From a virus: a stretch of DNA of 64,000 nt. Both the position numbers and the translations under genes were made by a program. The notes beneath the pieces are model-generated. The model was given only the letters and a program-made list of their open reading frames with translations. It ran no database searches and was not told the DNA's origin. Position 1 is the first letter of the stretch, and every line of letters starts with the position of its first letter. The stretch spans positions 1 to 64,000 of IMG/VR virus record IMGVR_UViG_3300024518_006178; one strand, given 5' to 3'. Shown here in pieces: positions 33,406 through 43,170 of the stretch.

Positions 33406-33415
33406 TGTACTACAT
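33393..33415. promoter_or_regulatory. Dyad operator overlapping the -10 box
   Basis: ATGTAG-A-TACAATTGTA-CTACAT: a perfect 10-bp core palindrome (33400-33409) with 6-bp outer arms, off centre by one base. It covers the -10 of the promoter before an RHH gene, so autorepression is likely. Confidence 0.7.
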
Positions 33416-33426
33416 GGAGGGCAGTC

Positions 33427-33774
33427 ATGGATATAAGGCCTGACGACGCAGGGTTTCAGTTCTTGAGCGAGCGCAAGGAGCATTCGATCAATCTGCGGGT
33501 GGGTGAGAACCTGCTCAGCTGGATCGATGATCACGCCAAGGATACCGACACGAACAGGTCCGCTGTAATCATTAGGGCCCTGGTCGAGTATGCGTCCAGG
33601 GTGGACGGCATGCGTGTTGCGACCCTGAATAAGAGCATGCAGGAGCTGATCGAGAATATGGCAAATAACCTAGAGCTTGTTCCCGGCAAAGACGGTAAGT
33701 TCCGTCTTGAAATGGTCGATGCGGAAGTGGTCCGCCTCGATGGCGAAGAGGTCAGCGTAAAGAAAGGAGCGTAG
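33427..33774 (+). CDS. Ribbon-helix-helix transcription repressor
   Basis: 115 residues. Residues 19-57 (HSINLRVGENLLSWIDDHAK...NRSAVIIRALVEYAS) fit the RHH fold (strand HSINLRV, two helices with N-R-S-A at the start of the second). The tail is mixed. SD TGGAGG. The dyad over its promoter suggests it represses itself; a similar palindrome near 52022 suggests a second target. Confidence 0.82.
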   Translation: MDIRPDDAGFQFLSERKEHSINLRVGENLLSWIDDHAKDTDTNRSAVIIRALVEYASRVDGMRVATLNKSMQELIENMANNLELVPGKDGKFRLEMVDAEVVRLDGEEVSVKKGA

Positions 33775-33779
33775 ATCAA

Positions 33780-34382
33780 ATGAACAGAGGACAAGGAGCT
33801 ACAGAGGAAGCGGGGATGGTCAGGTTAGATCCTGAAAGGCCAGCGCCCAGCCAGCAGCAGCCGGAGCCGCCACCGGAGCCGCCCCCGGTAGACGAGGATT
33901 CTACTCTGGATGAAGTTGCCAAGAAACTCACCGGAGAGGACGCGAGGGCCGAACAGCAGAAGATTGAGGATCAGGAGTTCCTGGAGGACTACAAGGACCT
34001 CGACCTCATGCGCCTCGTCACAGAGGGTTTCGTGACACATGAGGCGGAGATCTTCAAGGATTTCCGAGTCGAGCTTCGTACGCTTACCGAGGATGAGGAC
34101 CAGGAGGTTCTGAAGTATATGCAGGACCTTACCGGGTCGAACTGGTACGTGAGCGACATGTCCGCCCGATACACGCTGTCGATTGCCATGATAAAGGTTA
34201 ATTCCGTTGAATTTGGCAAGGACAGGGGCGAGCGGCACGAAAAAATTGGGAAGTGGGGCAAGCCTATCAAGCTCGCCATCCTGAAAGAGTTCCGGCAGCT
34301 GTGCAAAGCTGTCGCCCTGAAAATGGAGGGCCACTCGGGAAACTGGTTAGAACGTCTGCTGATTGGGCAAGACTGGATCTAA
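33780..34382 (+). CDS. Tail assembly chaperone, short form (gpG-like)
   Basis: 200 residues. A Pro/Gln-rich N-terminus precedes a helical body. It lies directly before the tape measure gene, as gpG of lambda does, and its end overlaps a second open frame in the -1 register with a canonical slippery heptamer at 34337-34343. It binds the tape measure during tail assembly. SD AAGGAG lies further from the ATG than usual. Confidence 0.8.
   Translation: MNRGQGATEEAGMVRLDPERPAPSQQQPEPPPEPPPVDEDSTLDEVAKKLTGEDARAEQQKIEDQEFLEDYKDLDLMRLVTEGFVTHEAEIFKDFRVELRTLTEDEDQEVLKYMQDLTGSNWYVSDMSARYTLSIAMIKVNSVEFGKDRGERHEKIGKWGKPIKLAILKEFRQLCKAVALKMEGHSGNWLERLLIGQDWI
34337..34343 (+). promoter_or_regulatory. -1 ribosomal frameshift site GGGAAAC
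   Basis: G-GGA-AAC in the frame of the upstream gene (codon GGA starts at 34338). After a -1 slip reading resumes with CTG at 34343 in the frame that stays open to 34726. The heptamer matches the X-XXY-YYZ rule and is very close to lambda's GGGAAAG. Confidence 0.88.
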
Positions 34383-34726
34383 AATTAGCAGGCGTTGAGC
34401 TGCCGCATGGCTCCGTGAAGGAAAGCGTCTTGGTTCAAGCCCGACTGAGACGCGAGCGGATAGAGGCGATGAAGGTGTTGGCCATCTGCACCTCCTCAGT
34501 AAATCCAGAGAAAGCGGGGGAGTTGGTCAAGGAATTGGTTAAAATGATGTTCCCGGAAGAGAGAGACTACGAGCGAGAAGAGATGGAGCGCAAGAAGAGG
34601 ATAATGCTGGCGTACAGCGACAAGGCGTTCCTGCTCACTGGAGACGGCAGAGGCGCGTGGCAGGCGTCCCTCGTTGATGGGGAAGGTAACGAGGTCGGGG
34701 ATCCGTTTCTTGACGGGAGTATCTAA
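34343..34726 (+). CDS. Tail assembly chaperone, frameshift extension (gpT-like)
   Basis: About 127 residues reached only by the -1 shift, giving a fusion of about 315 residues (33780-34343 joined to 34343-34726). It starts L-V-R-T-S-A-D-W and is helical and charged (KELVKMMFPEERDYE). There is no SD-preceded start that would make it an independent gene. The stop overlaps the tape measure ATG. Confidence 0.8.
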   Translation: MVRTSADWARLDLKLAGVELPHGSVKESVLVQARLRRERIEAMKVLAICTSSVNPEKAGELVKELVKMMFPEERDYEREEMERKKRIMLAYSDKAFLLTGDGRGAWQASLVDGEGNEVGDPFLDGSI

Positions 34727-37700
34727 TGCCGCCAGCTGATATGGGGTCAATGCACGCTCAGTACATGGCAGGGCAGGCTGCGTCTTCGGTGCAGGCTGGC
34801 TCCGCGTCCATGCAGCATACGATGCAGAATATGTATGCTGCCACATCCATGGGCGCTCAGACTGCCATGAGCGGCGTGCAGATGGCCGCTGGCTCTGTCT
34901 ATAACGGGGCCTCCTCGGCCCTGGGTCAGGCGTACTCCGTGGCGCAGGGGGCTGGAGGAATGTTCCAGCCCCCTGTCGGGGTCCCCTCTCCTGCGGGCGG
35001 AGTAGGAATTCCAGACGTGGTCCATGGCGCGGCTGTTGGTGCCATGACCCTGGGCGGAATGGCGGGAGGTATTGCGGCGTGGGGTCCGGCAGCAGCGGCC
35101 ACTAACCTTGCGATGGGAGGCACGGCGGCTGCGAAAGCCACGGGATTCTTCGGCGGGTTTGGTTCGATAGTCGGGCAGAACTACGCCGCTGGTGCGGCCC
35201 GAGGAGGGATGCTGCGCGGGATCGGGACCGCAGCCCTGGGCGGTGCGGGAGCGCTGGCTGTCCCTCTCGTTGCGACGGCAGCTATTGAAAAGGCCTTTTC
35301 AATCGGCGCTGAGCAGATGACTCAGATCCGAGATATTAATAACACCATGGCCAATAACATGGGCAGCTTTGGTGTTAACGATCAGAACATCTTGTCTCCT
35401 GGGCAGGCCAACTTTCGCAGGACGGCAGAGAATATTACGAACTACGTTGGCAATATTCAGGAGATCGGTCGCGGCCAGGCTGGCAAGTTTGTTGAGGGCG
35501 CTATGCAGATGGGCCTCTTTGAGGGGGCGGGCGCAGAAGGCGGCGACGGCATTACTGGCAGAGCCAGAAAGCTGGCCGATGCGATAAAGGAAAGCTCTCG
35601 CCTTCTGAATACGTCCATGGAGGAATCCCTCCAGGTCATGGGCGAGCTTCGCCAGGCTGGATTCAAGGATCCCATTGGCTCGGCGACAAGCACCATGGTG
35701 GGCAATAGGGGCATGGCTCGGGCGACAGGCGGAGTATTTTCTGCGGAGCAGATGCACGGCTACGGCATGCAGCGAGCGATGCAATTCCGTGGTGCTGGCG
35801 TTGCTGGTGAGTTCGGCTATTCGTCGGCGACCCAGAATCTGACCACCGCCACCGTAATGATGCAGCAGAACTCAATGCCCGATTGGCTTGCCATGAACCT
35901 CGGGGGCAGGCAGGGCGTCGCCCAGGTGCTCCAGCAGAGCATGGGCTCGTTCATGCAGTCCGGTCTCGGCCAGATGAATGTCATTGCTCAGGCCCAGGGG
36001 GCCGGTGGTGGCAACTTCAGCCAAATGGCTCAGGCTGCGTCGGGACAGCTTAATGATCCCATGCAGGCCGCGATGACTTTCGGTGGCCTCCCTCAAATGA
36101 TGGAGGATCAGGGTCCGCAGATGATGCAGGCCATGCAGGCCACGAATCTCTTGTCGGTTGGCCAGCAGGTGCTCGGGCCGAAGTTCGGTCAGTCCGGAGC
36201 AGAGCAGCAGATCACAGCTCTAACAGGCATGCTCTCAAAGAGTCAGGCCCTCTCGCAGCAGTTCGGCGTCCAGGATATTAATCAGGCGCGCGCCGTAGCT
36301 ACGTTTGCCGTTTCGGGCGGGGAGGCTATTCAGCAGCAGATGAATGCGCGGAGACAGGAGGTTAGCGAGACCCTCACCGAGGACTACATGTCTCGGAACT
36401 ACGGTATTCGTGGAGCTATGTACAAGGCCTCGGGCGCTGTGCAACGATTTGGGCAGAGCATAGCCAAGCCGATAGGCGACATGTACACGGGCGCTATGGG
36501 TGCCGCCCAGGAGCTCACCCAAGATATAAGCCACATGTACTACGGAACGCGCCGGGAAGTAGTCGGTAGCACCATGGAGGATCTGGCTGGTGGGATGGCC
36601 GACAGAATCCTCGGCATTAATCAAGAGGGACCGGGGCTGCTAACGGGAACAGGCGCGGCCACCAGTGAAGCTGGGTTCGAAAGGTTGCGTGGGCAGGGTC
36701 TCACTCAAAAGATAAGCGCCCAAGAATATCTTAGAAACAGGAAAAAATACGTTATCGAGGGCGGGAGCGAGATGGCGTCTCTGATCGCTGAAAAGGGGGC
36801 GAAGGCGACCGTAACGGATTACGAGCTGGCAACAGGGCAAGGGGATGCGGGTGCGGCCTTGCACGAGAAAGAGAGCCTCGCCATGGTCGAAGTTGCCCAG
36901 GTCAGCGTCCTTCAAGGTGCGAACCAGAGCGCGGCAAGGGTCAAGCTGGCAGCAGAACAAAACCTGGAGGGGGCTGAGGATTATAGTGCCGTTCTTAAGG
37001 CCACGCTCAGGTCGGGCGACCGTCTTGATTTTGCGGGCGGGACCACGGCTATTGAAAAAATGATAGTAGATCCGACGGGCATAGGCAGCAAGATCTCCGC
37101 GCTGGAGGGCCGTATTGGTCGAGGGGGAGGTAGAGACACCGCCCTTATGGGCGAGCTAGCTGCGCTTAGAGAGGAGCAGGCGGACGAAACCGCAACTCCA
37201 GATCAGATGAAGCGAAGAAGGGAGGCGATGGAGTTCAGGAAAACATATCAGACTGGCCTGCGAGGAAGACTCGGTAAGTACAAGGACATGGGGGCCATAA
37301 TTGGGGCCTATAAGGCGGGCGACGTGACCGCAGCGGACTTGATTGGCTCGGCGGCATTCGGCGCTGGCGCTGTCGAGGCCATGAAGGGCGGGGCGACTCC
37401 GGAGGAGGCCGCTGTAAAGCAACTGGAGGTTCTTGGGCTAAACGTGGCGAAGGACGAAAGGCTACAGAAGGAGCTAGGCTCTCACGGCGCATCCTCAATA
37501 GAGAATCAGACGGACGACCCAGAGGCGGCCCTGGACAATATAGCGAACTTCATGTTCGGGAGGGACGTGAAGAAGCCGCGAGTGACGGGCATAGGCAGCA
37601 TGGGTGCGTTTACTGGGCAGGCCGTTGGAATAGATCGGTACACGGAGCGCGTGGGTCCGGCATTTAAGGATCTCACAGCGGTTCAGAAAAAAGGCTTGCA

Positions 37701-38466
37701 GAAGAATCTTGGAAAGCTGGGCGAGATAGGCAAGCTTATGCGCGCCGGGGAAGATGTGGAGGCGAATCGGCTGGCCAAGCAAGTTATTGCCGGGATAGGC
37801 GGAGACAAGAGCGACTTGACGGCCACTAAACTGATGACTATGGCCGAGGACGAGCATTCTGCGATAAGCGGTGCGGCCAAGTCGGCAATGTCTGTATACG
37901 AAAAAGGCGCGATAGGCCGATGGACAACGCAAATGTCCATGGCGGCATCAGAAGTTGATCTGAGTGATGTAAAGGACAAGGGCCTCAAGGAGAGCCTGAC
38001 AGGGCTAATGACGGGGCTTTCAGGTGCGTCCGGTCGCGGCTACGAGGCCCTTGTGGCGGAGCTTGATAAGCAGGAAGACGTTATACAGCAGCTTGGCGGC
38101 AGAGGCATTGAGGAGCTTCGGAAGAAGGGGTCTGGCGGCAGGGCGTTGGCGAAGCTTATTGAGGGCAAGATAGGCAAGGATAGGGAAGAAATGAAGCTGG
38201 ATCCCGAGGAAGTGAAAAGATCCATCATGGAGACGGACGTTACCGGCGCAAGGACAGTCGCCCGGGACGGTGGTCGACAGGCTGAGCTCGACGTGGTCAC
38301 CCGAGAGATGTACATGAACATGAAGGCTGAGCGCCAGGTGATGAGCCAGATGGCCCAAGCCATGGCCATGGTGACAGACAAGCTGGAGGGTATGGGTGGC
38401 GGCAACGAGCGCGTTGGTGTTGTTCCGACTAGCGGGTCAAGAGGCCCACGGACGAGGTTAAAATAA
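34726..38466 (+). CDS. Tail tape measure protein
   Basis: 1246 residues, the longest protein of the window. Rich in Ala, Gly, Gln and Met with long helical stretches and a hydrophobic region near 100-200 (GGMAGGIAAWGPAAAATNL, GALAVPLVATAAIEKAF). Its position after the chaperone pair and before hub genes fits the tape measure, which sets tail length and may form the ejection channel. If helical at about 0.15 nm per residue it would span roughly 190 nm (inference). Coupled to the chaperone by TAATG. Confidence 0.88.
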   Translation: MPPADMGSMHAQYMAGQAASSVQAGSASMQHTMQNMYAATSMGAQTAMSGVQMAAGSVYNGASSALGQAYSVAQGAGGMFQPPVGVPSPAGGVGIPDVVHGAAVGAMTLGGMAGGIAAWGPAAAATNLAMGGTAAAKATGFFGGFGSIVGQNYAAGAARGGMLRGIGTAALGGAGALAVPLVATAAIEKAFSIGAEQMTQIRDINNTMANNMGSFGVNDQNILSPGQANFRRTAENITNYVGNIQEIGRGQAGKFVEGAMQMGLFEGAGAEGGDGITGRARKLADAIKESSRLLNTSMEESLQVMGELRQAGFKDPIGSATSTMVGNRGMARATGGVFSAEQMHGYGMQRAMQFRGAGVAGEFGYSSATQNLTTATVMMQQNSMPDWLAMNLGGRQGVAQVLQQSMGSFMQSGLGQMNVIAQAQGAGGGNFSQMAQAASGQLNDPMQAAMTFGGLPQMMEDQGPQMMQAMQATNLLSVGQQVLGPKFGQSGAEQQITALTGMLSKSQALSQQFGVQDINQARAVATFAVSGGEAIQQQMNARRQEVSETLTEDYMSRNYGIRGAMYKASGAVQRFGQSIAKPIGDMYTGAMGAAQELTQDISHMYYGTRREVVGSTMEDLAGGMADRILGINQEGPGLLTGTGAATSEAGFERLRGQGLTQKISAQEYLRNRKKYVIEGGSEMASLIAEKGAKATVTDYELATGQGDAGAALHEKESLAMVEVAQVSVLQGANQSAARVKLAAEQNLEGAEDYSAVLKATLRSGDRLDFAGGTTAIEKMIVDPTGIGSKISALEGRIGRGGGRDTALMGELAALREEQADETATPDQMKRRREAMEFRKTYQTGLRGRLGKYKDMGAIIGAYKAGDVTAADLIGSAAFGAGAVEAMKGGATPEEAAVKQLEVLGLNVAKDERLQKELGSHGASSIENQTDDPEAALDNIANFMFGRDVKKPRVTGIGSMGAFTGQAVGIDRYTERVGPAFKDLTAVQKKGLQKNLGKLGEIGKLMRAGEDVEANRLAKQVIAGIGGDKSDLTATKLMTMAEDEHSAISGAAKSAMSVYEKGAIGRWTTQMSMAASEVDLSDVKDKGLKESLTGLMTGLSGASGRGYEALVAELDKQEDVIQQLGGRGIEELRKKGSGGRALAKLIEGKIGKDREEMKLDPEEVKRSIMETDVTGARTVARDGGRQAELDVVTREMYMNMKAERQVMSQMAQAMAMVTDKLEGMGGGNERVGVVPTSGSRGPRTRLK

Positions 38467-38915
38467 TGGGCGTAGAAGACGTTGATGATCCTCTGGATTT
38501 CACGAAGATCAATGCCGTACCGGAAGATCTTCCGCCGCTCCCGCCGCAGTCGAGAGAGCTGCCGCAGAGAGCCTCGGATGATGGGCAAAGATTTATTGCC
38601 AGCCAGCTGCTGTCGGCCAACTATGCGTGGCAGACCAGGGATATTTTCGCGTCCGGGGAAAGAGATTTGAGTGGTCCGGTTAACGCCAATAGGTGGCAAG
38701 CCAGGGGCATCTTTGCTCAGACCATATCAGCCGAGGACACGGAGCAGGAGCTCGCCGATTCGGACGAAGCCCGCACCGAGCTGGGCGTGCCCTTGGTTGA
38801 TCCGGAGTTGTTCGTCGGTCTCCGTCCGCCAGGGAACGCCGCCAGCGTCGTGGCGCAATTCGTCGAGGCGATGGGCATTGAGCAGGCTTATGTCGATGAC
38901 GTGAGGGAAATCTAA
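38466..38915 (+). CDS. Hypothetical tail/baseplate protein
   Basis: 149 residues, Pro-rich N-terminus, acidic. Coupled by 1-nt overlaps to the tape measure and the next gene. No family recognised. Confidence 0.7.
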   Translation: MGVEDVDDPLDFTKINAVPEDLPPLPPQSRELPQRASDDGQRFIASQLLSANYAWQTRDIFASGERDLSGPVNANRWQARGIFAQTISAEDTEQELADSDEARTELGVPLVDPELFVGLRPPGNAASVVAQFVEAMGIEQAYVDDVREI

Positions 38916-39319
38916 TGGCCGAGATTAAATTTCCGGTAGCGGCACAGATAACCCTGACTGACATTGGTCCTGACGATAAGATCCGTCTGTGTGACTTCGG
39001 TGGGACCCAGGCCGAGAGAGAGGGTAAGTATCGCCTGTCCGTCGCCTACAAGTTGCTTCATAAGCGTAAGCAGCTTGAGGACTCGGACTACGATCCGACA
39101 GATCCCGCCGGGGCGGTTTCAGGTGTCCCCGTTACGGCTGACGAGTATCGTCAGGCAACAGACAACCTGGAGCAAATCCTGATCCCTCTCGATGAAGAGG
39201 AGGTGTTTACCAGTAAGCACCTCATATTCTCCGCATCATCCATATCTGGAGTAGCGGACGAAGAGAACGACTACTATAGGAACTTGCTTGAGACGGCAAG
39301 GGACTTCATAACGAGGTAG
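38915..39319 (+). CDS. Hypothetical tail/baseplate protein
   Basis: 134 residues, beta-rich start (VAAQITLTDIGPDDKIRL) and helical end. Coupled to the previous gene by TAATG. No family recognised. Confidence 0.7.
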   Translation: MAEIKFPVAAQITLTDIGPDDKIRLCDFGGTQAEREGKYRLSVAYKLLHKRKQLEDSDYDPTDPAGAVSGVPVTADEYRQATDNLEQILIPLDEEEVFTSKHLIFSASSISGVADEENDYYRNLLETARDFITR

Positions 39320-39321
39320 CC

Positions 39322-40290
39322 ATGGCTCTTAGAGCGCTTGATCCGAGGCAGGCTGGCGAATACGCCCAGGTAGCTCAGTTTGAGCTGTCTGACGACCCAA
39401 CAAGGCAGGGCTATCTTGCCAATGTGGGCGTGCCGACCGACCCACGAGACAAGATATTCGGGAGCATCGTGAGCCGCCTGGCTGGCGACAGCTTTTCGGC
39501 TACGACGCTCAGGCAGAACGTGATAAATCGGCGCAACTCGACGTACAGGTCGACGCAGCTGAAGGAAGAGACGGTGGCGTCGCTCAGGATAGTCGCCGGT
39601 AAGACCGAGCCCAATGGGGATTACAGTAACTTCTCCAATATGGGCGGCGGCGTGACCATCTTTGGCACGGACCAGTTCGCGTTGCAGTCCGCTGCCGAGT
39701 CTGATTCTGAGCGCGTCCAGATTGTTGAGACCTTCGGCGAGCCGGTCGTGTTCTTCTACGGTCGCAGGCCCAGGGTGTTCAGCTACAACGGCTTCCTCTT
39801 CAATTCTGGGCAGACCCAGAGCCTGATCCCGGCAGCGAGCACGGATACCTTCCAGCGGGGGTCGGGGGAACAGTCCAAACTTTGGCGCGACAACTTCAAG
39901 ATGGCCTACGACCTGTTCCTCCGGGGCACCAAGGCCGTGGAGTTCAAGGCCAGGTGCTACCTGACGTATGACCGTGTTGTGCGTGAAGGTTTCCTGATAA
40001 GCATGAACATGAGCCAGGACATTCGCCCCAACATGGTCCAGTTGGCCTTCCAGATGTTCGTCATGAGAGAGATCAACGTCGACTCCGTGATGGCCATGGC
40101 GACCAACACTCTTGACGGGGTCCCGGCACCGGCGTCTCCGGCGGATGCGGATCCGGAGGCTGTCGCCAAGCGCGTCAGCCAGGGCGGGCGCATCTACCTG
40201 GATAGCCTGTCCGACACTAATTCCGTCGAAACCGGCCCCGTGGACTTCCCGCTGCCGACCGTTAGCCAAGCTGGACAGGATGTGGGCTAA
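39322..40290 (+). CDS. Tail/baseplate structural protein
   Basis: 322 residues. Segments such as EPVVFFYGRRPRVFSYNGFL and a conserved-looking LRGTKAVEFKARCYLTYD fit tail-tube-initiator or hub-associated proteins placed between tape measure and hub. The name is by position only. Confidence 0.6.
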   Translation: MALRALDPRQAGEYAQVAQFELSDDPTRQGYLANVGVPTDPRDKIFGSIVSRLAGDSFSATTLRQNVINRRNSTYRSTQLKEETVASLRIVAGKTEPNGDYSNFSNMGGGVTIFGTDQFALQSAAESDSERVQIVETFGEPVVFFYGRRPRVFSYNGFLFNSGQTQSLIPAASTDTFQRGSGEQSKLWRDNFKMAYDLFLRGTKAVEFKARCYLTYDRVVREGFLISMNMSQDIRPNMVQLAFQMFVMREINVDSVMAMATNTLDGVPAPASPADADPEAVAKRVSQGGRIYLDSLSDTNSVETGPVDFPLPTVSQAGQDVG

Positions 40291-40304
40291 GCCCAGGGAC
40301 AAGT

Positions 40305-42464
40305 ATGGCATCAGAAGGTCGCTACGATTATAAGCTCTACATAGAGGGCATCGAGGTACCATTCACCTCGGCGTCGATCACTGCCTCAGTGAATTCTGTT
40401 GGCCAGTGCACGATTAATATGCCGCCTGCGACCAGCCTCAGGCTCATAAGGCCCAGGTCCTTGGTGCACATCTTTTGGCTCGACGACTATCAGGGGCCTC
40501 TCCCCGGCGGCGAGTTTCAGGAGAGGTCTGTCTGGCGACTGTTGTGGGAAGGGGAGGCGATTGGCTACAGCTACAGCAAGTCAGCTGCATCCAGAAGCAT
40601 GACCCTGACCTGTCAGGACATGACCAACTATTGGCAGACGACCCTGAACTACCAGCTATCTGCCGATCAGGCTGGCTACCAGAAGACGAAGAAGAATCTG
40701 GCAATTGGAGCAAAGAAGGCGGACGTGGTGGCGTTCCAGCCGATCACGCAGTTCTATAACAAGTTCTTTGAGGGCCGGAACTTTGTGGACGCCCTGCTGG
40801 AGATGCTAAAGTCGTTTACGGACGACCTGGTTCATTACAGCGCCATCAATGACAGGGTGAAGCTCAACCAGAAGATAGACGTTGTTGAGGATCTGGAGTC
40901 CCGAGGACTGCTCTCGTCCCGGGTGGGGGCGGAATGGATCAGGGGCATATTCGGCAACCAGGGCGGAAAAATATCGCTGCTCCAATTCGTAAACACCCTA
41001 AAGCAGCTAATATTCTACGTGCATACGCCTGTCGTAGCGCCGCCGTTCAGGAAAGATGGCTCGTTCACGAGCACCATCTTGCTGCCGCAGATACACATGA
41101 CGTTGCCGCCAAGATGCAACTGCTTCTTCCCTGACATGATCACCAGCCTTAACTTCGGGAGGAACTTCCTCGCGGAGCCCACGCGCATGCTGTTGTCCAC
41201 AAAGAACGTGTGGGCTCAGAATGAGCTGTTCAATTCGCTATATGTTGCCCCCGCAGTGCTTGGCGAAGCTACCGACAGCGTGGTCATAGCGAACAACCAG
41301 GGTGGCGCAAAGCTCACCCCAGAACAAGCGGTGAAGTTTAAGGGGGCGCAGGCCATACCGGCCCTGACAGAAGAAGAGGTAGAGAAGGGGATCATAGGCA
41401 CTGAGGTGGGCCTGCCGTTTCCTAAATTCGCCGCGATGACTGGCAGGGGCGACGTTAACGAGACGGCCAAGAAGGTGGCGGAATTTCAGTTCCAGCTTGC
41501 CCGCATCACAAACAGGTCGGCCACCATGGTGATGCAGTTCAACCCGTGGCCCGTTGTTGGTTTTCCGTGCGCCATGTTCGATGCAGTTCAAAGCTACTTT
41601 GGAAGCGTTGTGAATATCACGCACAATATATCCACCAGCGAAGGCTCGATGACCCATATCGACACCAATATGGTTCGGGAGATGATTCCATCGGACGGCA
41701 CAAACTATGTCTATATGCCCGACTGGATAAACAAGAAGTATCACCCCGACAAGGTCGTCGGCCCCAATGGTACATACTCGACGCTCCTCGGCTGTGACGG
41801 CATGGTGCCTCTTGGCATTGATGATGCAAGGGCGGCGCTCGCCCCGGCGACGGTGGGTCCCCAGAGGCCCTCAACCAGTCCATTAAGCGGGAGCGTTATC
41901 GGGTCCGTCTTCGGCAATTTCATTCAGGAAGAGCAGTCGCTCCTCAACGCCCTCGGCTTCGCGTCAAGTGGGCAGTGGGACCTGACTGCGATAGCCGATC
42001 AGATATTCGAGCTGGAAAGGCCAAGCCTGATCACAGGCGAGACGCGCGCCCCGAGCGGGGAGTACGACAAGCGTGTCATCAAGGGGGATAGCTGGCAGTA
42101 TTGTCAGGCGTTCATACGCAGGAGCTGCGCCACATTCAAAGAGGTGTGGTCGGGACTGTACGGCATGTTCGTGGAGGATGACGCCGACTTCAATCCCCCC
42201 ATATCTGTCCCGTCGGATCTGTCATTCGACGCTGAGATCTTCCGGGGCAACAACGGGCAATTGGAGTTCGTGGGAGATTCCAGGCTGTTGGGGACGCCGT
42301 TCGATTACAGCCCAAACCCGGATGACATACCGCCTGACAGAATCGTGAGGCCCCAGAGTCGGAACGGACAAAACGTGGACGTAACTACAGCGGGGCACAA
42401 AAGATTCCCCATTTGGCTCTATCGACAGGAAACTGTTGATGAAAGAGCGATTGACGGGAGATAA
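40305..42464 (+). CDS. Baseplate hub protein (gpD/gp27-like candidate)
   Basis: 719 residues. The N-terminus (YKLYIEGIEVPFTSASITAS...INMPP, then V-H-I-F-W, then WEGEAIGYSYSKSAASRSMT-L) has the beta-domain pattern of late-control-D-like hub proteins. It would form the trimeric hub at the tail tip. The preceding and following baseplate genes support this. C-terminal half of unknown fold. Confidence 0.65.
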   Translation: MASEGRYDYKLYIEGIEVPFTSASITASVNSVGQCTINMPPATSLRLIRPRSLVHIFWLDDYQGPLPGGEFQERSVWRLLWEGEAIGYSYSKSAASRSMTLTCQDMTNYWQTTLNYQLSADQAGYQKTKKNLAIGAKKADVVAFQPITQFYNKFFEGRNFVDALLEMLKSFTDDLVHYSAINDRVKLNQKIDVVEDLESRGLLSSRVGAEWIRGIFGNQGGKISLLQFVNTLKQLIFYVHTPVVAPPFRKDGSFTSTILLPQIHMTLPPRCNCFFPDMITSLNFGRNFLAEPTRMLLSTKNVWAQNELFNSLYVAPAVLGEATDSVVIANNQGGAKLTPEQAVKFKGAQAIPALTEEEVEKGIIGTEVGLPFPKFAAMTGRGDVNETAKKVAEFQFQLARITNRSATMVMQFNPWPVVGFPCAMFDAVQSYFGSVVNITHNISTSEGSMTHIDTNMVREMIPSDGTNYVYMPDWINKKYHPDKVVGPNGTYSTLLGCDGMVPLGIDDARAALAPATVGPQRPSTSPLSGSVIGSVFGNFIQEEQSLLNALGFASSGQWDLTAIADQIFELERPSLITGETRAPSGEYDKRVIKGDSWQYCQAFIRRSCATFKEVWSGLYGMFVEDDADFNPPISVPSDLSFDAEIFRGNNGQLEFVGDSRLLGTPFDYSPNPDDIPPDRIVRPQSRNGQNVDVTTAGHKRFPIWLYRQETVDERAIDGR

Positions 42465-42466
42465 TC

Positions 42467-43168
42467 ATGGCCAACCTCACTAGCGAACAGGCCGTCACCA
42501 TATGGCGGCAATGGAGCATGGATAAGGATCCACAGAAGCTGAGTCAGCTGCTGAGCTATGTGCATCCGACGATCCAGCATCGGGTGGGACAGTTCGCCTC
42601 GGCTCCCGTGGCGAACGTAAACATCGAGGCGCAGGCCAAGAAGGAAGCCGTACTGGCGATGCAGAGCTTCGACCCGTCGAAAGGCGCGTCGCTTAGGACC
42701 CACGTGTCGAACAGGATGCAGAAGGTCTTTCGATACGTGTCTCAGAGGCAGAATATCGGCAGAATTCCCGAGCACCGGGTCACGAAGATCAGCCTATTCA
42801 AGACGGCCAAGGATGAGTTGTTCCAGAAGTTCGGGCGTGAGGGCACGACCATAGAGCTGGCGGAGTACCTCAAGTGGTCGCCACAGGAAGTCGCCAGGAT
42901 GGAGGCCGAGCAGAGGAAGGACCTCGGGCACTCCCTAAGCTTCCAGGACCAGGCCTTCACGGACTTCAGTCGAAACATGGAGACGATCAACTTTGCCTAT
43001 TTCAGCATGACGCCGCAGGAGCAGTTGGTGTACGACTACTCGGTTGGCGCTCACGGCAAGCAGAGAATAAAGGCCAGTGAGATCGCACGGAAGCTGGGGG
43101 TGTCCCCGTCCCAGGTGTCCAAGATCAAGCGGAAGATCTCTGAGAAGATCATGAAGCACACGAGGTAG
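42467..43168 (+). CDS. Phage sigma-like transcription factor
   Basis: 233 residues. Region 2-like segment: EAVLAMQSFDPSKGASLRTH-V, then R-Y-V-S-Q and GRIPEHR (about 60-104). Region 3-like: GREGTTIELAEYLKWSPQEV (123-142). Region 4-like helix-turn-helix: MTPQEQLVYDY...ASEIARKLGVSPSQVSKIKR (181-222). All are in the order of sigma70-family factors. It may direct host RNA polymerase to late promoters. Unusually it lies inside the baseplate operon, 2 nt after the hub gene. Confidence 0.8.
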   Translation: MANLTSEQAVTIWRQWSMDKDPQKLSQLLSYVHPTIQHRVGQFASAPVANVNIEAQAKKEAVLAMQSFDPSKGASLRTHVSNRMQKVFRYVSQRQNIGRIPEHRVTKISLFKTAKDELFQKFGREGTTIELAEYLKWSPQEVARMEAEQRKDLGHSLSFQDQAFTDFSRNMETINFAYFSMTPQEQLVYDYSVGAHGKQRIKASEIARKLGVSPSQVSKIKRKISEKIMKHTR

Positions 43169-43170
43169 AC

